Assembly (NCBI GenBank): GCA_029990175.1
Contig: JARKIP010000033.1
Coordinates: 16,909,001 to 16,973,000 of the forward strand
Length of the DNA: 64,000 nt
Direction: 5' to 3'
From: Petunia secreta
Taxonomy: Eukaryota > Streptophyta > Magnoliopsida > Solanales > Solanaceae
Below, in pieces: positions 53,410 to 64,000 of this stretch (position 1 is the first letter of the stretch; each line of letters begins with the position of its first letter). Below the pieces are notes generated by a model, which searched no databases, had not been told where the DNA came from, and was given only the letters and a program-made list of their open reading frames with translations. The position numbers and the translations under genes were made by a program.

Positions 53410-55495
53410 ATGGCAGTAGAACAAACTTTAGCTGTGCAAGATGTTGCTCTCCCCAGCCTGGAGGGAGTAGCCTCGAGCATAGTTAAGCCTGAAATCACCG
53501 GGCACTTTGAGATTAAGTCTGGCATGATACAACTGTTACATGTGACTGGACAATTTGCTGGATTACTTAGCGAGGATCCATAACAACATATCCAGAACTT
53601 CTTGAAGATCAGTGATACTTACACAACGAAGGGAGTTCCTGTTGATTATGTTCGCTTGACTTTGTTCCCGTTTTCACTGATTGGGGCAGCAAGGAAGTGG
53701 TTAAAAGCTGAAAAGTCTGGGTCTATCACTACTTGGGAGGATTTGGCTAAGAAGTTCTTGGCTAAATTTTATCCATCTGCCAAGACAGCTCGGCTGAGAT
53801 GTGAAATTATGTCCTTCCGATAATTAGAAGGAGAGTCTTTGTATTCAGCCTGGGAGCGATTCAAAGCTTTATTGCGAGATTGTCCACACCACAACCAATC
53901 CAATGAGGTTGTTGCACACACTTTTGTTGAGGGGTTGAACCAACACACTAAGATCGTGGTTGATGCTGCTTCTGGAGGCCAAGTACTGGCCTTAAATTTT
54001 GATCAAATTTATGATTTGCTAGATAAGTTTTCACAGAGCAATCCTGATTGGCAGGGAGATGGTAGAGCTATTACGCAGAAACCTGCAGGGGTACTTCAGT
54101 TAGATGCAGTTTCAGAGCTAAGGGCGAGGATGGATGCTATTTCCAATCAAATTAGCAAGTTAGCTCTGCCAAAGGCTCAGCAACCAGTGGCTCCAGTGCA
54201 ACAACTCCAGAGCTTTTGTGAGGTTTGTGGTCAAGACCATGCTACAGAGGTTTACTCCTCTAATCCAGAGTCAGTTTATTATGTGGGAAATCAAAACAGG
54301 CTGCAGGGTCAAAATCAGTTTGGTAATGGTTATTATCAAGGCAATACGAGAGCCCCGAATAATTACCACCCACTTCCAGCTCCACCACAGCAGGTTAGCT
54401 ATTCAGTTGAAGAGATGTTAAAGCAGTTAATGGCGGGCCAGCAGAGAATGATAGCTGACACTGCAGCCCATGCAGTGGCCATACAAGATATTGCCAATGC
54501 CCACAAGAACCTGGAGCACCAGTTGGGGCAGTTGGTGGGAGAAATAAGCACTGTTAAAAAAGAGCCTGAACAATGTCTTGCATTGACTTTAATTGAAGGT
54601 GGAGAGCTGACGGCCAAGTCCAAGGAGAGAGCTAAAATAGAAAAAGTTGAAAAGGTGGAGAAGGTAAAGAAGAAAGAAGAGAGAAAGGAGGCACCTCTGC
54701 CGCCTCCACCATTCCCACAGCGACTTATACCATCGAAGGATCTGGCCCAGTATCAAAAATTTGTGAGTATGTTGAAAGAACATCAAGTTAATATTCCTTT
54801 GATTGATGTGTTTGAATTGATGCCGTCCTTTGTGAAGTTCTTAAAAGAGATTTTAGTCAAGAAGAAAAAGCCTCAAGAGATAGATGCAATTGAGTTAGTT
54901 GAGGAGTGTAGCACAATCTTGAGCAAGCTACCTCCAACACTCCAAGATCCTGGGAGGTTTACTATTCCTTGTACCATTGGAGGGCCTAATATCACTGGTG
55001 CCTTGTGTGATTTGGGTGTGAGCATAAATCTCATGCCTCTGTCTGTTTGCAAAAGGTTAGGGCTAGGAGCAATCAAGTCCTCTTCAGTTACTCTTAAGAT
55101 GGCGGATGGATCACTCACTCACCCTGATGGTAAGTCGGAGGATGTGTTGCTAAAAGTTGGTAAGTTTACATTCTCTGCTGATTTTGTAGTCCTAGATTAT
55201 GAAGAGGACCGAGAAGCTCCAATCATTTTGGGGAGACCATTCTTAGTCACCTCGAAGGCAATTATTGACATGGAGCTGGGTGAGATGACTGTTTGAGCGC
55301 ATGGAGAAAAGGTTACTTTCAAGGTTTATAATAGGAAGGAGCACATAGCTAAGGTTGAAGAGTGCTCTATGATTGAATGTGTCAAACAAGAAGATGGAAG
55401 TAAACCACATGTGAAGTTGAAGAGGGGTTCTCTCAAGGAAAGGGAGAAAGCAAATGTTCGGCGTAAGAAGAGAAGACATAAATGCTGGAAGTGAG
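53410..55495 (+). pseudogene. Element E gag and protease
   Basis: From ATG 53410 (MAVEQTLAVQD) the frame runs through an Athila gag capsid domain: HIQNFLKISDTYTTKGVP, LFPFSLIGAARKWLKA, ITTWEDLAKKFLAKFYP and ESLYSAWERFKALLRDCPHH. Stops TAA at 53581 and 53821 and TGA at 55294 interrupt an otherwise continuous frame. A zinc knuckle near 54215-54255 reads CEVCGQDHATEVY, with Tyr where the last Cys is expected. The retropepsin follows (GRFTIPCTIGG, CDLGVSINLMPLS, APIILGRPFLVT). After the protease, a short basic tail leads to a stop near 55493 and directly into non-coding sequence. The protein would build particles, but this copy cannot make it whole. Confidence 0.88.
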
Positions 55496-57500
55496 CTAGA
55501 AGTGTCATCGTGCCACGACGTTAACTAAGGCGCTTCTCGGGAGGCAACCCGAGTTTGTACTTGTATTATTTTATTTGTTTTTCCTTGGATTGCAGGTTCA
55601 GGTAATGTCGAGGCTAAGTGTGGGGTGTCCTCACCCTTGCCTAATATTGATGACCTGATGAGGGAAGTCTGAGTACCTCATAATATATGGAAGCTTGGAG
55701 GATGCTAGCACCAAGGACTAGAGTCTTCAGGGAAGTTTTCTTTACCTTGCACTTTCTTATTTTTAGCACTGAGGACAGTGCTTAGTTTAAGTGTGGGGTG
55801 GGGGAACTACCATTTATCTATTTTTGAGGTTAGGGATGCATGTACCGTAGGATTTTCTTTTGTCACTTGACTTTGTTTTGATTTGTTTCTTGCTTTAATA
55901 TAGAAAAAAAAATTAGAAAACCAATGAAAAATTGCAAAAAGATTTTCTTTTTTTTTAGTTTTTATTAGTGGTACATGTCATCCACCCCGTGGTTTTTCTT
56001 ATGGCCTCGGTTCTTTTCCACGGGTAGACCTTTGAACCGGGTAGTTTTTATTTTTAGGATTAGAATAGTTAGTATAGGTGACCCTAGACGAAAGGAATAG
56101 GTGGAATGCTAGGTGCCTTTGATGTGTTTGATACCGGTGGACTTGAATTGATTGCATGTGCTATTTGTGGTGTCCTTGGGTTTTAATTTTGATGCATGCC
56201 TAGAAAAAAAATGGAACGACCCCCTTGAGATGCTTGAGTCCGCTTGCTTGACTTGATTATGAACCTTTGTGTATTAGTGCTTCAATTTCCACAAGTTGCA
56301 TTCTAGATGCTTGATTGAGAGTTGTTGATGGAACCTTTTTGTGTGGACTATGTGCGATGTGTGTGTGAGGCATGTTCTTATTTGCTCCATGTTACATATT
56401 AATGTCTAGAACTTGTCCCGTGTGTGTGCAAAACGAAATCCTAGGTTTACTCTAGTCGGGAAATGATACAAGGCCTTCTTTTATTTCCCTACCCTTACAC
56501 ATACACCTTGAAAAAATTGTTGTTGTGATTTCTTTGACCCTTTTTGTTGGCACCCACACCCCGAGCCTACCCATTTGTTCTAAATTGTCTCTTTTGGCCC
56601 TTTACTCCGTAAGCACTTTAATTTATAATTTGATATTATTGTGGAGTTGTGGTTGAGATATAGGGAGGTTTTTGAGTTGAACCAATGAGGGGAATATGTG
56701 AAATAAATTGTAAAGTAGTGAAAAGCATTGGCAAGGTTGGAAGATAATGAAATAGGAAAAAAAATAGCAAAGTGAAAAGAAAAAGAAATAAAAAAGAGAA
56801 AAAGATATTCATTCCTTGCTAGTGTGTGCTTAAAAGAAAAGTTGCTACTTGTTGAGAAGGTGAGTGTGAAAGTTGTTGATTGGATGGCTTGATGAGAATG
56901 GTGCTTAATTTGAATGTGATGTATTAAAGTGCTTAGGGAGGTAGTCATTATTACCATATGTATCCTACCCGCCCCTTAGCCTACATTACGACCTTTCTAA
57001 AGTCCTAGTTAATCCCGATTGGAGTAAGCTTACATTAGTGGAGTCCTACACTACGGGCAAGCCTATGGTACATTGTGTTTGACATGTGAGACTTTCATGA
57101 GAGTGAGTGAATTCATTTATATTGCCCCCGTTCTATTCATGATATTGATTTTGTGTGTGATTTTTTTTTGGGGGAGGGAGGGGGGGAGGGCACTCTTTTG
57201 CTTCATATTGGTGAGGGCACGTGGTTTGCATGAAATAGGTGAAGTTGATGGTTCTTGGTTGAGTAGATAGGTGTGATTTTGTGGGAGCATGGTTGCATTA
57301 AGTTGAGTTTGTGCATTTGAGCTATTTTGGGGTGGTTGTTCTCTTATTTTTGAGTTTGAGAAATTATTGGCATGTTTGTGGATCCATAGTAGTCATGTGT
57401 GCATTGGTTCAATGGTCGGTATCAACTATAGTCATAGGCAGACCTGTTTTACCTAGGTTGGGAAGTTAGTTGTGACTTACTCGAGGCCGAGCAAAGGTTC
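55496..57500 (+). other. 3' non-coding region of element E
   Basis: It begins with GCGCTTCTCGGGAGGCAACC (55529-55548), a stretch that in Athila elements follows the end of pol, so the pol domains were removed between protease and this point. The rest is AT-rich with several GTGTGGGGTG motifs (55618, 55791) and a G-rich run at 57168-57190. No RT or integrase was found in either strand. Confidence 0.65.
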
Positions 57501-57513
57501 AAGTGTGGGGTGG
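57500..57513 (+). other. Element E polypurine tract
   Basis: CAAGTGTGGGGTGG directly precedes the 3' LTR; this is the usual Athila form. Confidence 0.8.
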
Positions 57514-58858
57514 TGATGTTTGGCATTTTATGCCTATATTTCCTTAATATTTCCGCACGTTTGAGCTTGTTATTCACTCGTTTTATAGTCTATGAATGTG
57601 GTTTTACACTAATTTTATGTCGTGCATGTGTAGGTTGTTACGCAGTGCATTTGGAGCTTTTAGGAGCTTGATTGAGCAAGAATTGATTGAAGGATGATTG
57701 AGGATTGGATTGAGCACACGAGAGTACGACACGAGCGAGATTTCGGAGCAAGGAAGGAGTAGTTTTGCTGGGCGCTGTGGGGCACGTGGGGCGCCGGTTA
57801 TAGCGCCCAGTGCCCCAGCGCTTTTACTCACGTGGCGCGGGCCAAAAGCGCCCAAAAGTTGGCGTCCACTGGTTGTCCCAGTGCGTTACCAGGCGCGGGG
57901 CGCCCGTTATAGCGCCCCTGAGCGGATTTTTACTTCCTATTTCGTCTAGGCTTAGGTCTAACTTATTACTAGGTGTTTGTAAACTCTATAAATACTCTTT
58001 TACTTAGTTTTTGAAAGGAGTTCAGACTTTGGAGCAAATTGGAGAGCTCATAACATCTAGAACAAGGGTTTTTCTTCTTTCCATTAATCTATTACATCAT
58101 TATTTCATTATTTCATCAAATCTTTGTGTTGTTATTATGAGTATGCGTAGCTAATCCTATCGTTCTGGGGTTAGAGTATTTCATGAAGGTTGATGTTTGA
58201 TGATTGATTTCCATTAATTGAATCCCATAACGGATTTCTTATTCTTTCTTGATTTCACTTGTGTAATTGTCAGGGCCCGATTATTACGCATTATTTATGG
58301 TTTTTAGATTGAACTCGAAAGAGGGAATTTAATTACGTAATAAGAAAGAATAGAACTAGTTTGTGAACCCGGGCATCGGGGAACCAATTTGTGAGTAGGA
58401 TAGACATATACTTGCTCGCCTAGTTTAACTAATTACAGAATTCGTTAATGCGTGCACGTGATTCAACCCATAGACATATAGGGATTGGAGTAGCCTGCAT
58501 AGACCGTGAAGAATCGAAAGGTTTTCACGGGTACATTTAATCTATTAGTTAGTAATCCGGGATTTAAGAAGTGGAATCAATTGTAAAACTCAACTGGATT
58601 GTTCGTAACTCTGACCCTGGACCGTCTCCTTATTACTGATAACACCCAAGTTTTGCTCCATTGTTTGAATTCACTTTTACCCTCTTAATTACTGTTCTTT
58701 AGTTACTAAAATCCTCACTATTGGAAAAAGATCCCTGAATAGTTTATATAAATTATTTGCTAGAATTCAGTCTGAATAGTCTTCGTGGGAACGATACTCG
58801 ATTTATCACTTTATTACTTGTCGACCACGTATACTTGCGTGTGCGTATGGGAGCAACA
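57514..58858 (+). repeat. Element E 3' LTR (1345 bp)
   Basis: It has exactly the same length as the 5' LTR, with substitutions only. TATA box at 57987-57994. Confidence 0.95.
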
Positions 58859-58863
58859 ACAAT
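58859..58863. other. Target duplication of element E, right copy (ACAAT)
   Basis: Identical to 51918-51922; LINE coding sequence resumes at 58864. Confidence 0.95.
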
Positions 58864-60755
58864 ATTCTGAGAGATGAAGAGGATTTCTGGAAAATGAAAT
58901 CTAGAATAAATTGGCTGGACGAGGGTGATGCTAATACGAAATTATTTCATATCTCTACCCTCAACCGTCGCAGAACCAATAGAATTGCTTTCATCAAGGA
59001 TGATAATGATACTATGTTTTTCAATCAAAACGACATTGAAATGCATATTCAGGATTATTTTCAAAATCTCTTTAAAACTGATGAAATTTTTTCCTATCGT
59101 ATTCATGAAAATTCTAATACTGGTTCCTTCACTTCTAAAGATCTCGATAGGCTTAATGCCCCTATCACTAACTTGGAAATATATTCTACGCTTAAGTCTT
59201 TTAAACCTTTCAAAGCCCCAGGCCCGTATGATCTCCAATCTTTCTTTTTTACAAAATATTGGCACATCGTAGGCCCCTCTTTCCTGAGACAATGCCACGA
59301 TATCTTTAATTCAGGCACTATGCCTCCTTATTTAAATGAAATTTACCTTTGTCTCATTCCAAAATTTGTCAATGCTAATAGCATTAAAATTTTTAGACCT
59401 ATAGGCTTATGCAACACTATTTACAAAACCATCACTAAAATTGTTGCTAACTGAATTAAGCCTTTTCTCAATTCTATCATCAATCCTTGTCAAAGTAGCT
59501 TCCTCAAGAATAGACGAACCTCAGATAGTGCCCTTATCATTCAAGAGGTTGTCAAAGCTTTCAAATACAAGAAAGGAAAAGTAGCTAACATGATTCTTAA
59601 AATTGATCTTGAGAAAGTTTTTGATCGTCTTGAATGGAGCTTTATCCTCAAAACTTTGGAATTTTTTCAATTTCCTAGAAATATTATTAAGCTTATTATG
59701 TCTTGTGTTACATCCTCTTCCATCTCCATCCTTATAAATGGCAAGAAAACAAATTTTTTCCACCCCTCAAGAGGTATTCGTCAAGGTGACCCCATATCCC
59801 CCTACATTTTTATTCTTTGCCTTGAAATGCTCACTAGAAATATCAATAGCGAAGTGATAGAAGGAAATTGGAATGCGATTAAGATTTCTAGAAATGGGCC
59901 AATTCTTTCCCACCTTTTCTTTGTTGATGACCTCACTTTCTTCTGCAAAGCTGATAGCAAGAATTGTGATTCTGTCTACCATACTCTGACCTCCTTTTGT
60001 AATCAATCTGGTCAAAAGATAAATTACGCCAAGTCGAGAATTATTTCTCTAACAATTGTGATCCTACGGTTAGAGAAATCATTTCCTCTAAACTCAACAT
60101 AAAACTCTCTCCCTCCTTTGGCAAATACTTGGGTTTTCTAATCCTCGACAAAACCCCCTAAGCAAAAGATTTCCAATTTATTGTTGACTCTATGAATAAC
60201 CGTTTAACAAATTGGAAAACAAAGCTTCTCAACATGGTCGGGAGAACCACTCTTGCAAAAGCAACTCTGAATTCCCTCCCAAATCACATTATGCAACTAT
60301 ACAAACTACCTAAGAAAGTTTGTCACTCTATTAATCGTATTCAAAGAAATTTTATCTGGGGCTCTACCAATGAGAAATCTAGACTCCATCTTTTAAATTG
60401 GAATACCATAACCCTTCCAAAATCTAAAGGAGGGTTGGGTATAATCAAGGCAGAATCAAAAAACTTAGCTTTTCTTTCAAGTCTGGCTTGGCGTCTCCTA
60501 TCCAACCCTAACTCCCTATGGGCCAAATTGCTCATCGCAAAATATACAACTTTTAACTCTCATACAAACTCCTTGACTACTAAATCCTCCTACAAAGGTA
60601 CCTGGAAAAACATCATGACGGGCCTCAACCTTTGTAAACCTGCTACATCTTGGCAAATAGGCAATGGCAAATCAATAAACTTCTGGCATTCAGAATGGAT
60701 TAAATATACTCCTATTCGATCCCTGATCCATGGCCCATTTACAAAAGAAGAATAG
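58864..60755 (+). pseudogene. LINE ORF2, reverse transcriptase (broken)
   Basis: The frame resumes with ILRDEEDFWKMKSRINWLDE and INWLDEGDANTKLFH. RT blocks are FKAPGPYDLQSFFF, YLCLIPK, FRPIGLCNTIYK, MILKIDLEKVFDRLEW, RGIRQGDPISPYIFILCLEM and the catalytic FVDDLTFFCK (usual form FADD). Stop TGA at 59452 and a frameshift near 60090-60190 interrupt it. The connection region (NWKTKLLNMVGRTTLAKA, FIWGSTNEKSR) runs to a TAG at 60753. The enzyme would copy LINE RNA at the nicked target. Confidence 0.9.
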
Positions 60756-61250
60756 AACTTTTTCTATTAGTGACTTAAATCTTAGGGGAAAGTGGAGCCT
60801 CACCCAAATATCTTTTAACTTCCCTGAAGACATAAGGAGAACTATCTTAAGTTCACATCTACCCACCCTCTCTACTACCAAAGATCAACCTTATTGGAAG
60901 CTCTCGAGCAATGGCTTGTTCTCTACAAAATCCATTAGAGCTATTATTGATGGTATCCATACAGGTCCATACAAAGATTTCACTTGGATCTGGGCCCTCA
61001 AAACCTTAAATAAAATCAAATATTTTCTCTGGCTATGTTACCATGATAGACTCCCTTCTAGAACCTATCTCACCATATAGGTATCAATATAAATCCTAAA
61101 TGTCCCTCTTGCCCTAATGAAGATGAAAGTCTCTCTCATATCTTCTTCTTCTGCAAGCAAGTTAAGGACATATGGTCCAATCTCCACATTAATCCTCATC
61201 ACTACCTTAACCAAATATCCCACTGGCTAGACTGGATCTATAATTGCCAT
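60730..61250 (+). pseudogene. LINE ORF2, zinc-binding zf-RVT-like region
   Basis: The frame 60730-61080 has WKLSSNGLFSTKSIRAII and LKTLNKIKYFLWLCYHDRLP, the typical start of the domain after plant LINE RTs. A TAG at 61078 is followed by NPKCPSCPNEDESLSHIF, which supplies the Cys and His ligands. Frameshifts separate it from the RT part and from the RNase H. Confidence 0.75.
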
Positions 61251-61388
61251 GTTGCTTTTACTCATCACTACTATTCTTGGTCCACTTTCTTTCCTTTTCT
61301 CCTTTGGAATATTTGGACCAATCGTAACAATAATCATCACAACAACTTTTCCAATGAGGTATCTTTTACCCAAATCCATAAGCGCACC

Positions 61389-61916
61389 ATGGAATATAGT
61401 CTCATAACTCAAAAACCCTCTGCCCAACCCCTTCCCATCACCTTGAATATAAAATGGCATCCTCCTCCTAGAGGCTTCCTAAAATTAAACATTGATGGAG
61501 CTAGTAAAAGGAACAAGGGTGGTACTAGTGGTGTTATTCGCAACTATAAAGGTGATTGGGTGCTAGGATTTTATAACCATATTTACTCAACCCAATCTGT
61601 CCATGTGGAACTCTTGGCTCTTTGGCAGGGTCTGAATATTATTAAGGAACATCAGTTCTATCCCATCATAATAGAAACTGATTCCTCTGAAGTTGTTGCT
61701 ACTCTAAAAGAAACTAACACTAATACTTGTGCTTTACTTTGTGACTGCAGAAAGTTGATGGAAACAATGGAAATGGTGGAGCTTAGACACTGCTTTAGAA
61801 AGGGAAACAAGGTGGCTGACCAACTAGCAAAAATGGGACTTGATCATAGCCAGTCTGCTTCTCAAATAGTTTTTGTTGAACCCACTACTACTAATCTTAT
61901 ATCTCTATTCAAATGA
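61389..61916 (+). pseudogene. LINE ORF2, C-terminal RNase H (domain itself intact)
   Basis: The 175-codon frame has the RNase H catalytic residues: Asp in FLKLNIDGASKRNKGG, Glu in HVELLALWQGL, Asp in IIIETDSSEVV, and the last Asp in HCFRKGNKVADQLAKMG. This plant-type RNase H at the end of ORF2 is usual for one group of plant L1 elements. It is cut off from its upstream domains by stops, so the gene as a whole is dead. Confidence 0.88.
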
Positions 61917-62067
61917 CTCTAAAGGGTGCCTGTACCCTAGACATGTCTCTCTAGAAGCATGTAATATATTGGCCTCTCTTGGCAACTATGATGCACAACA
62001 GGTAGTTATGCCTGTTACTAGCCTCACGTAATATATATAATATATCGTATTTTGACCCAAAAAAAAA
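61917..62067 (+). other. LINE 3' untranslated region and poly(A) tail
   Basis: It contains the tract ending TTTTGACCC followed by nine A (62059-62067) and then the target duplication. Confidence 0.8.
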
Positions 62068-62083
62068 TTAACAAAATAATAAA
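62068..62083. other. LINE target-site duplication, right copy
   Basis: Identical 16 bases to 48394-48409. Confidence 0.93.
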
Positions 62084-62152
62084 GACTAGAGAAGTGAGAA
62101 GTTTCTTTTTAATGAATTTTACCTATACTGACTTAAACTTTACTAACTGTTA

Positions 62153-62410
62153 CTTCTATTTAAAATAAGTGGTCACTTTTACTTTTTTATTATCCCAAAA
62201 TAAGTTTAAATTTTAGAATATTAATATAAAATTATTTATTTTTGTCAATATTGTTCTTGATATTAAAGAGGTAAAAAACGACGATTTATTCTTTTCAGAT
62301 TTAACAATGAAATAAATAAGTGCAATTAGGTAAAAGTATAGATAGAAGTTTATACATTTCCTAATGGATGTAATTTAAAAAATTAAATACTTGTTACGGG
62401 ATGGATGTAG
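62153..62410 (+). mobile_element. Second Stowaway-like MITE (258 bp, decayed)
   Basis: It shares the interior of the first MITE (ATTAAAGAGGTAAAAAA with surrounding sequence) and has a recognisable right end (reverse complement CTACATCCATCCCGTAACAA). The left end CTTCTATTTAAAATAAGTGG is degenerate. TA flanks both ends. Confidence 0.6.
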
Positions 62411-62899
62411 TATAATATATAGTACGATCACAAATTTATTTCCATGATATTATACTAATTGCATATCTAACTCTTTTTGGTATTTAGTTTCACTATATCT
62501 TTAATTGCTATCGCGTATTACAAAATTAAAAAGATGGAGTGAACTGCATAAGCATATACTAAATGCATGTAAAATATTTTTGTATTCTACTTTTTAATAT
62601 TTAATGCATTTACTTCATTATGACAATTTTGATAATCCAAATAATAAAGTAGGTATTTTGAAAGTAATTTAAGATAACATTGGAGAATGACTATTGCTTA
62701 TGACAATAGAGTTTGAATTTTAACACAATCTTCTCATTTTACTAATAAAATAGGTAAATTATAATAAGGAGATGTGAAATCAATTCCTACATGATTACAA
62801 CTAATCTATCTATATGTACATAAATTGTTATCTATAGGAAAATGATGTGGCACCTCTCCTTCACCACTATGCACATGAAAATGTGTAAAAAAACTAAAT
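62411..62899. other. AT-rich stretch without recognised features
   Basis: No open frame, terminal repeat or RNA gene is seen. Confidence 0.4.
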
Positions 62900-63060
62900 A
62901 AAGTTTCTGGGAGCCAAAAGTACTTAGTTTTGAGGTGTTAGGCCAAAATTCTAGGAGAAAAATATGTGTTTTTGAATAGCAGCACAAGTTGTTTTTCTAT
63001 TGTAGGGAAGAAGTTGAAAAAGTAATTTTTTCTTACAAGAAGAAGCAAAATATGTTTTTA
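62900..63060. mobile_element. Possible MITE fragment
   Basis: Phrases such as GGGAGCCAAAAGTACTTAG and AGTTGTTTTTCT, AAGAAGCAAAA resemble a common plant MITE type built from 'GCCAAAAGTACTT' and 'AGAAGCAGAAG' motifs. No clear inverted ends or target duplication were found. Confidence 0.3.
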
Positions 63061-63476
63061 ATTTCTATCATTCATAAAATTGTGTAGGCAAAAATACGCC
63101 ACATATGATTTCGATACTATACTTAGCTTGCAAGTCATTTGATGCAGAGGATACACGTCTGCTCCTTAAGATACGGCCGCACAGCCAGTATGGGTGTGAG
63201 ATGCAAGGTATACATCCCGCGGCCTTAGAAAATACAGTCTCTTAGTTAGGGTTAGTATATACCACCGCCTTTAGTAAACAGGCCCACAGCCTTATTAGTA
63301 TTTGTATTTTACCATAATTACGACAGGTAAATCTTAGCTATAAATACTCCTCCTTACATTGTATTGTACAATCAAGTGATTTCACATAGAATCCAGCTAT
63401 TCTGAAGGAATAATATTATTTATTTTCTTATCTATTACTTTTTCTCTCTATTTCGCATATTTTCCTTCTTATTTAC
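63061..63476. other. LTR-like or promoter-like non-coding stretch
   Basis: It has a TATA box (CTATAAATACTCC near 63340) followed by a pyrimidine-rich stretch, a layout common in copia LTRs. No TG...CA limits or primer site could be fixed, so no element is called. Confidence 0.3.
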
Positions 63477-64000
63477 TGTCGCACCCCACTTTTTACCTCC
63501 GGACCGCTCGCCCGAAGAGTAGTTTCCGACTTGCGTTATACGTTTGGAGTTAGAGTTTTGGAGTCGCCACCTAATAAATTTTTCTAGGCGTATTAGATCA
63601 CCTAAAAGTATTTCTAACTAATTGTAAAGATAACTTCGAGTTGATCTTACTAACTAGATATTCGGGTAAGGATATATCGATACTACACAGCCATGGATTT
63701 CAATTATATCCAAGCAAAGCACGTACCTTTCTCAAACAAAAGGAAAGCAGGGATACCTTTTATACCTTCCGGTCATGAAGTCTGCCTCGGCGTCAAAAGA
63801 AACATCACTGAAATTCTTGAACACTTACCGAAAATAAAAGTATACCATGACAATAGAACAGACAAATGAGAAAAGAGAATAATGAACCAGGGAATGGTGT
63901 TATGTCGAGAAACAATAGAGATAGTAGAAAGAATTGTGTAAAGAAGGAATCAAGAGCTGTGTTAATAAAGGAGGAATAGAAGAAAAATTATGTGTCTGTG
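63477..64000 (-). repeat. Terminal part of another Tat/Ogre-type LTR, running off the window
   Basis: It starts TGTCGCACCCCACTTTTTAC and soon contains GGAGTCGCCACCTAATAAAT and GGCGTATTAGATCACCTAA. This is the same layout as the plus-strand start of element A's LTRs (TGTCATACCCG ... GGAGTCGCCACCTAATATAT ... GGCGTATTAGGTCACCTAA). No primer site lies to its left, so it is the outer end of a minus-strand 3' LTR or a solo LTR of a related family. Confidence 0.7.

Larger units (their letters stand above)
51923..58858 (+). mobile_element. Non-autonomous Athila-like element E (6.9 kb) with gag-protease only
   Basis: Two LTRs of 1345 bp each (51923-53267 and 57514-58858), a primer site, a polypurine tract and ACAAT duplications define a complete insertion. 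The internal part holds gag and protease (53410-55495) followed by a 2-kb non-coding 3' region. No RT, RNase H or integrase motif is found. By eye the LTRs differ at about 23 of 1345 positions. The solo LTR at 26063-38005 is another member. Confidence 0.94.
48410..62067 (+). mobile_element. Full-length L1-type LINE split by element E
   Basis: Between perfect 16-bp target duplications lie 3513 bp (48410-51922) and 3204 bp (58864-62067) of LINE sequence ending in a nine-A tail. The reading frame at 51922 resumes at 58864, just after the duplicated ACAAT. Parts: 5' leader, ORF1 with zinc knuckle, endonuclease, RT, zinc-finger-like region and a C-terminal RNase H. Several stops and frameshifts make it inactive now, though the perfect duplication argues that it is not very old. 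Confidence 0.93.

Overview
The window is a piece of a large, repeat-rich dicot plant nuclear genome. The only recognisable cellular gene is an intronless family-1 glycosyltransferase on the minus strand (46075-47487). Nearly everything else is transposable elements nested in one another. The solanaceous flavour (giant Tat/Ogre-type elements, a UGT91-like rhamnosyltransferase relative, Stowaway-type MITEs) suggests an asterid, possibly Solanaceae, but the sequence alone does not prove the family.

Region 1 (1-42414) is a stack of retrotransposons. An old Athila-like Ty3/gypsy remnant (1-2622) is cut in its reverse transcriptase start by a plus-strand Tat/Ogre-type element B, whose 5' LTR begins at 2623. 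That LTR is itself split by a complete minus-strand Tat/Ogre-type element A (2689-22478; 3.7-kb LTRs, 5-bp target duplication ATAAC). B resumes at 22484, ends its LTR at 25931 and continues with a primer-binding site. Its leader is interrupted by a solo LTR of an Athila-like family (26063-38005), and this solo LTR carries a young, apparently coding-intact Ty1/copia element (26543-37146; target duplication CTAGG). B then shows a 3.1-kb tandem duplication (LTR end, primer site, leader, start of ORF1) joined at an 8-bp microhomology near 38966, and is truncated at 42414.

Region 2 (42415-48409) holds a broken minus-strand Ty3/gypsy element with one LTR and a gag remnant, a probable 511-bp non-autonomous Helitron (44347-44857), the glycosyltransferase gene, and a tandemly duplicated stretch of its upstream region that includes a Stowaway-like MITE.

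Region 3 (48410-62067) is a full-length L1-type LINE with a 16-bp target duplication and a poly(A) tail. It is split by a 6.9-kb Athila-like element E (51923-58858; LTRs of equal length, target duplication ACAAT) that keeps gag and protease but has lost reverse transcriptase, RNase H and integrase. E belongs to the same family as the solo LTR of region 1.

Region 4 (62068-64000) contains a second MITE of the same family as the first, a probable MITE fragment and, from 63477, the end of another Tat/Ogre-type LTR that runs out of the window.

Order of events by nesting: Athila-like remnant, then B; A and the solo-LTR element both went into B; the copia element went into the solo LTR; separately, the LINE was followed by E. 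LTR differences counted by eye are about 8 in 905 for the copia element and about 23 in 1345 for E, so these are the youngest insertions.
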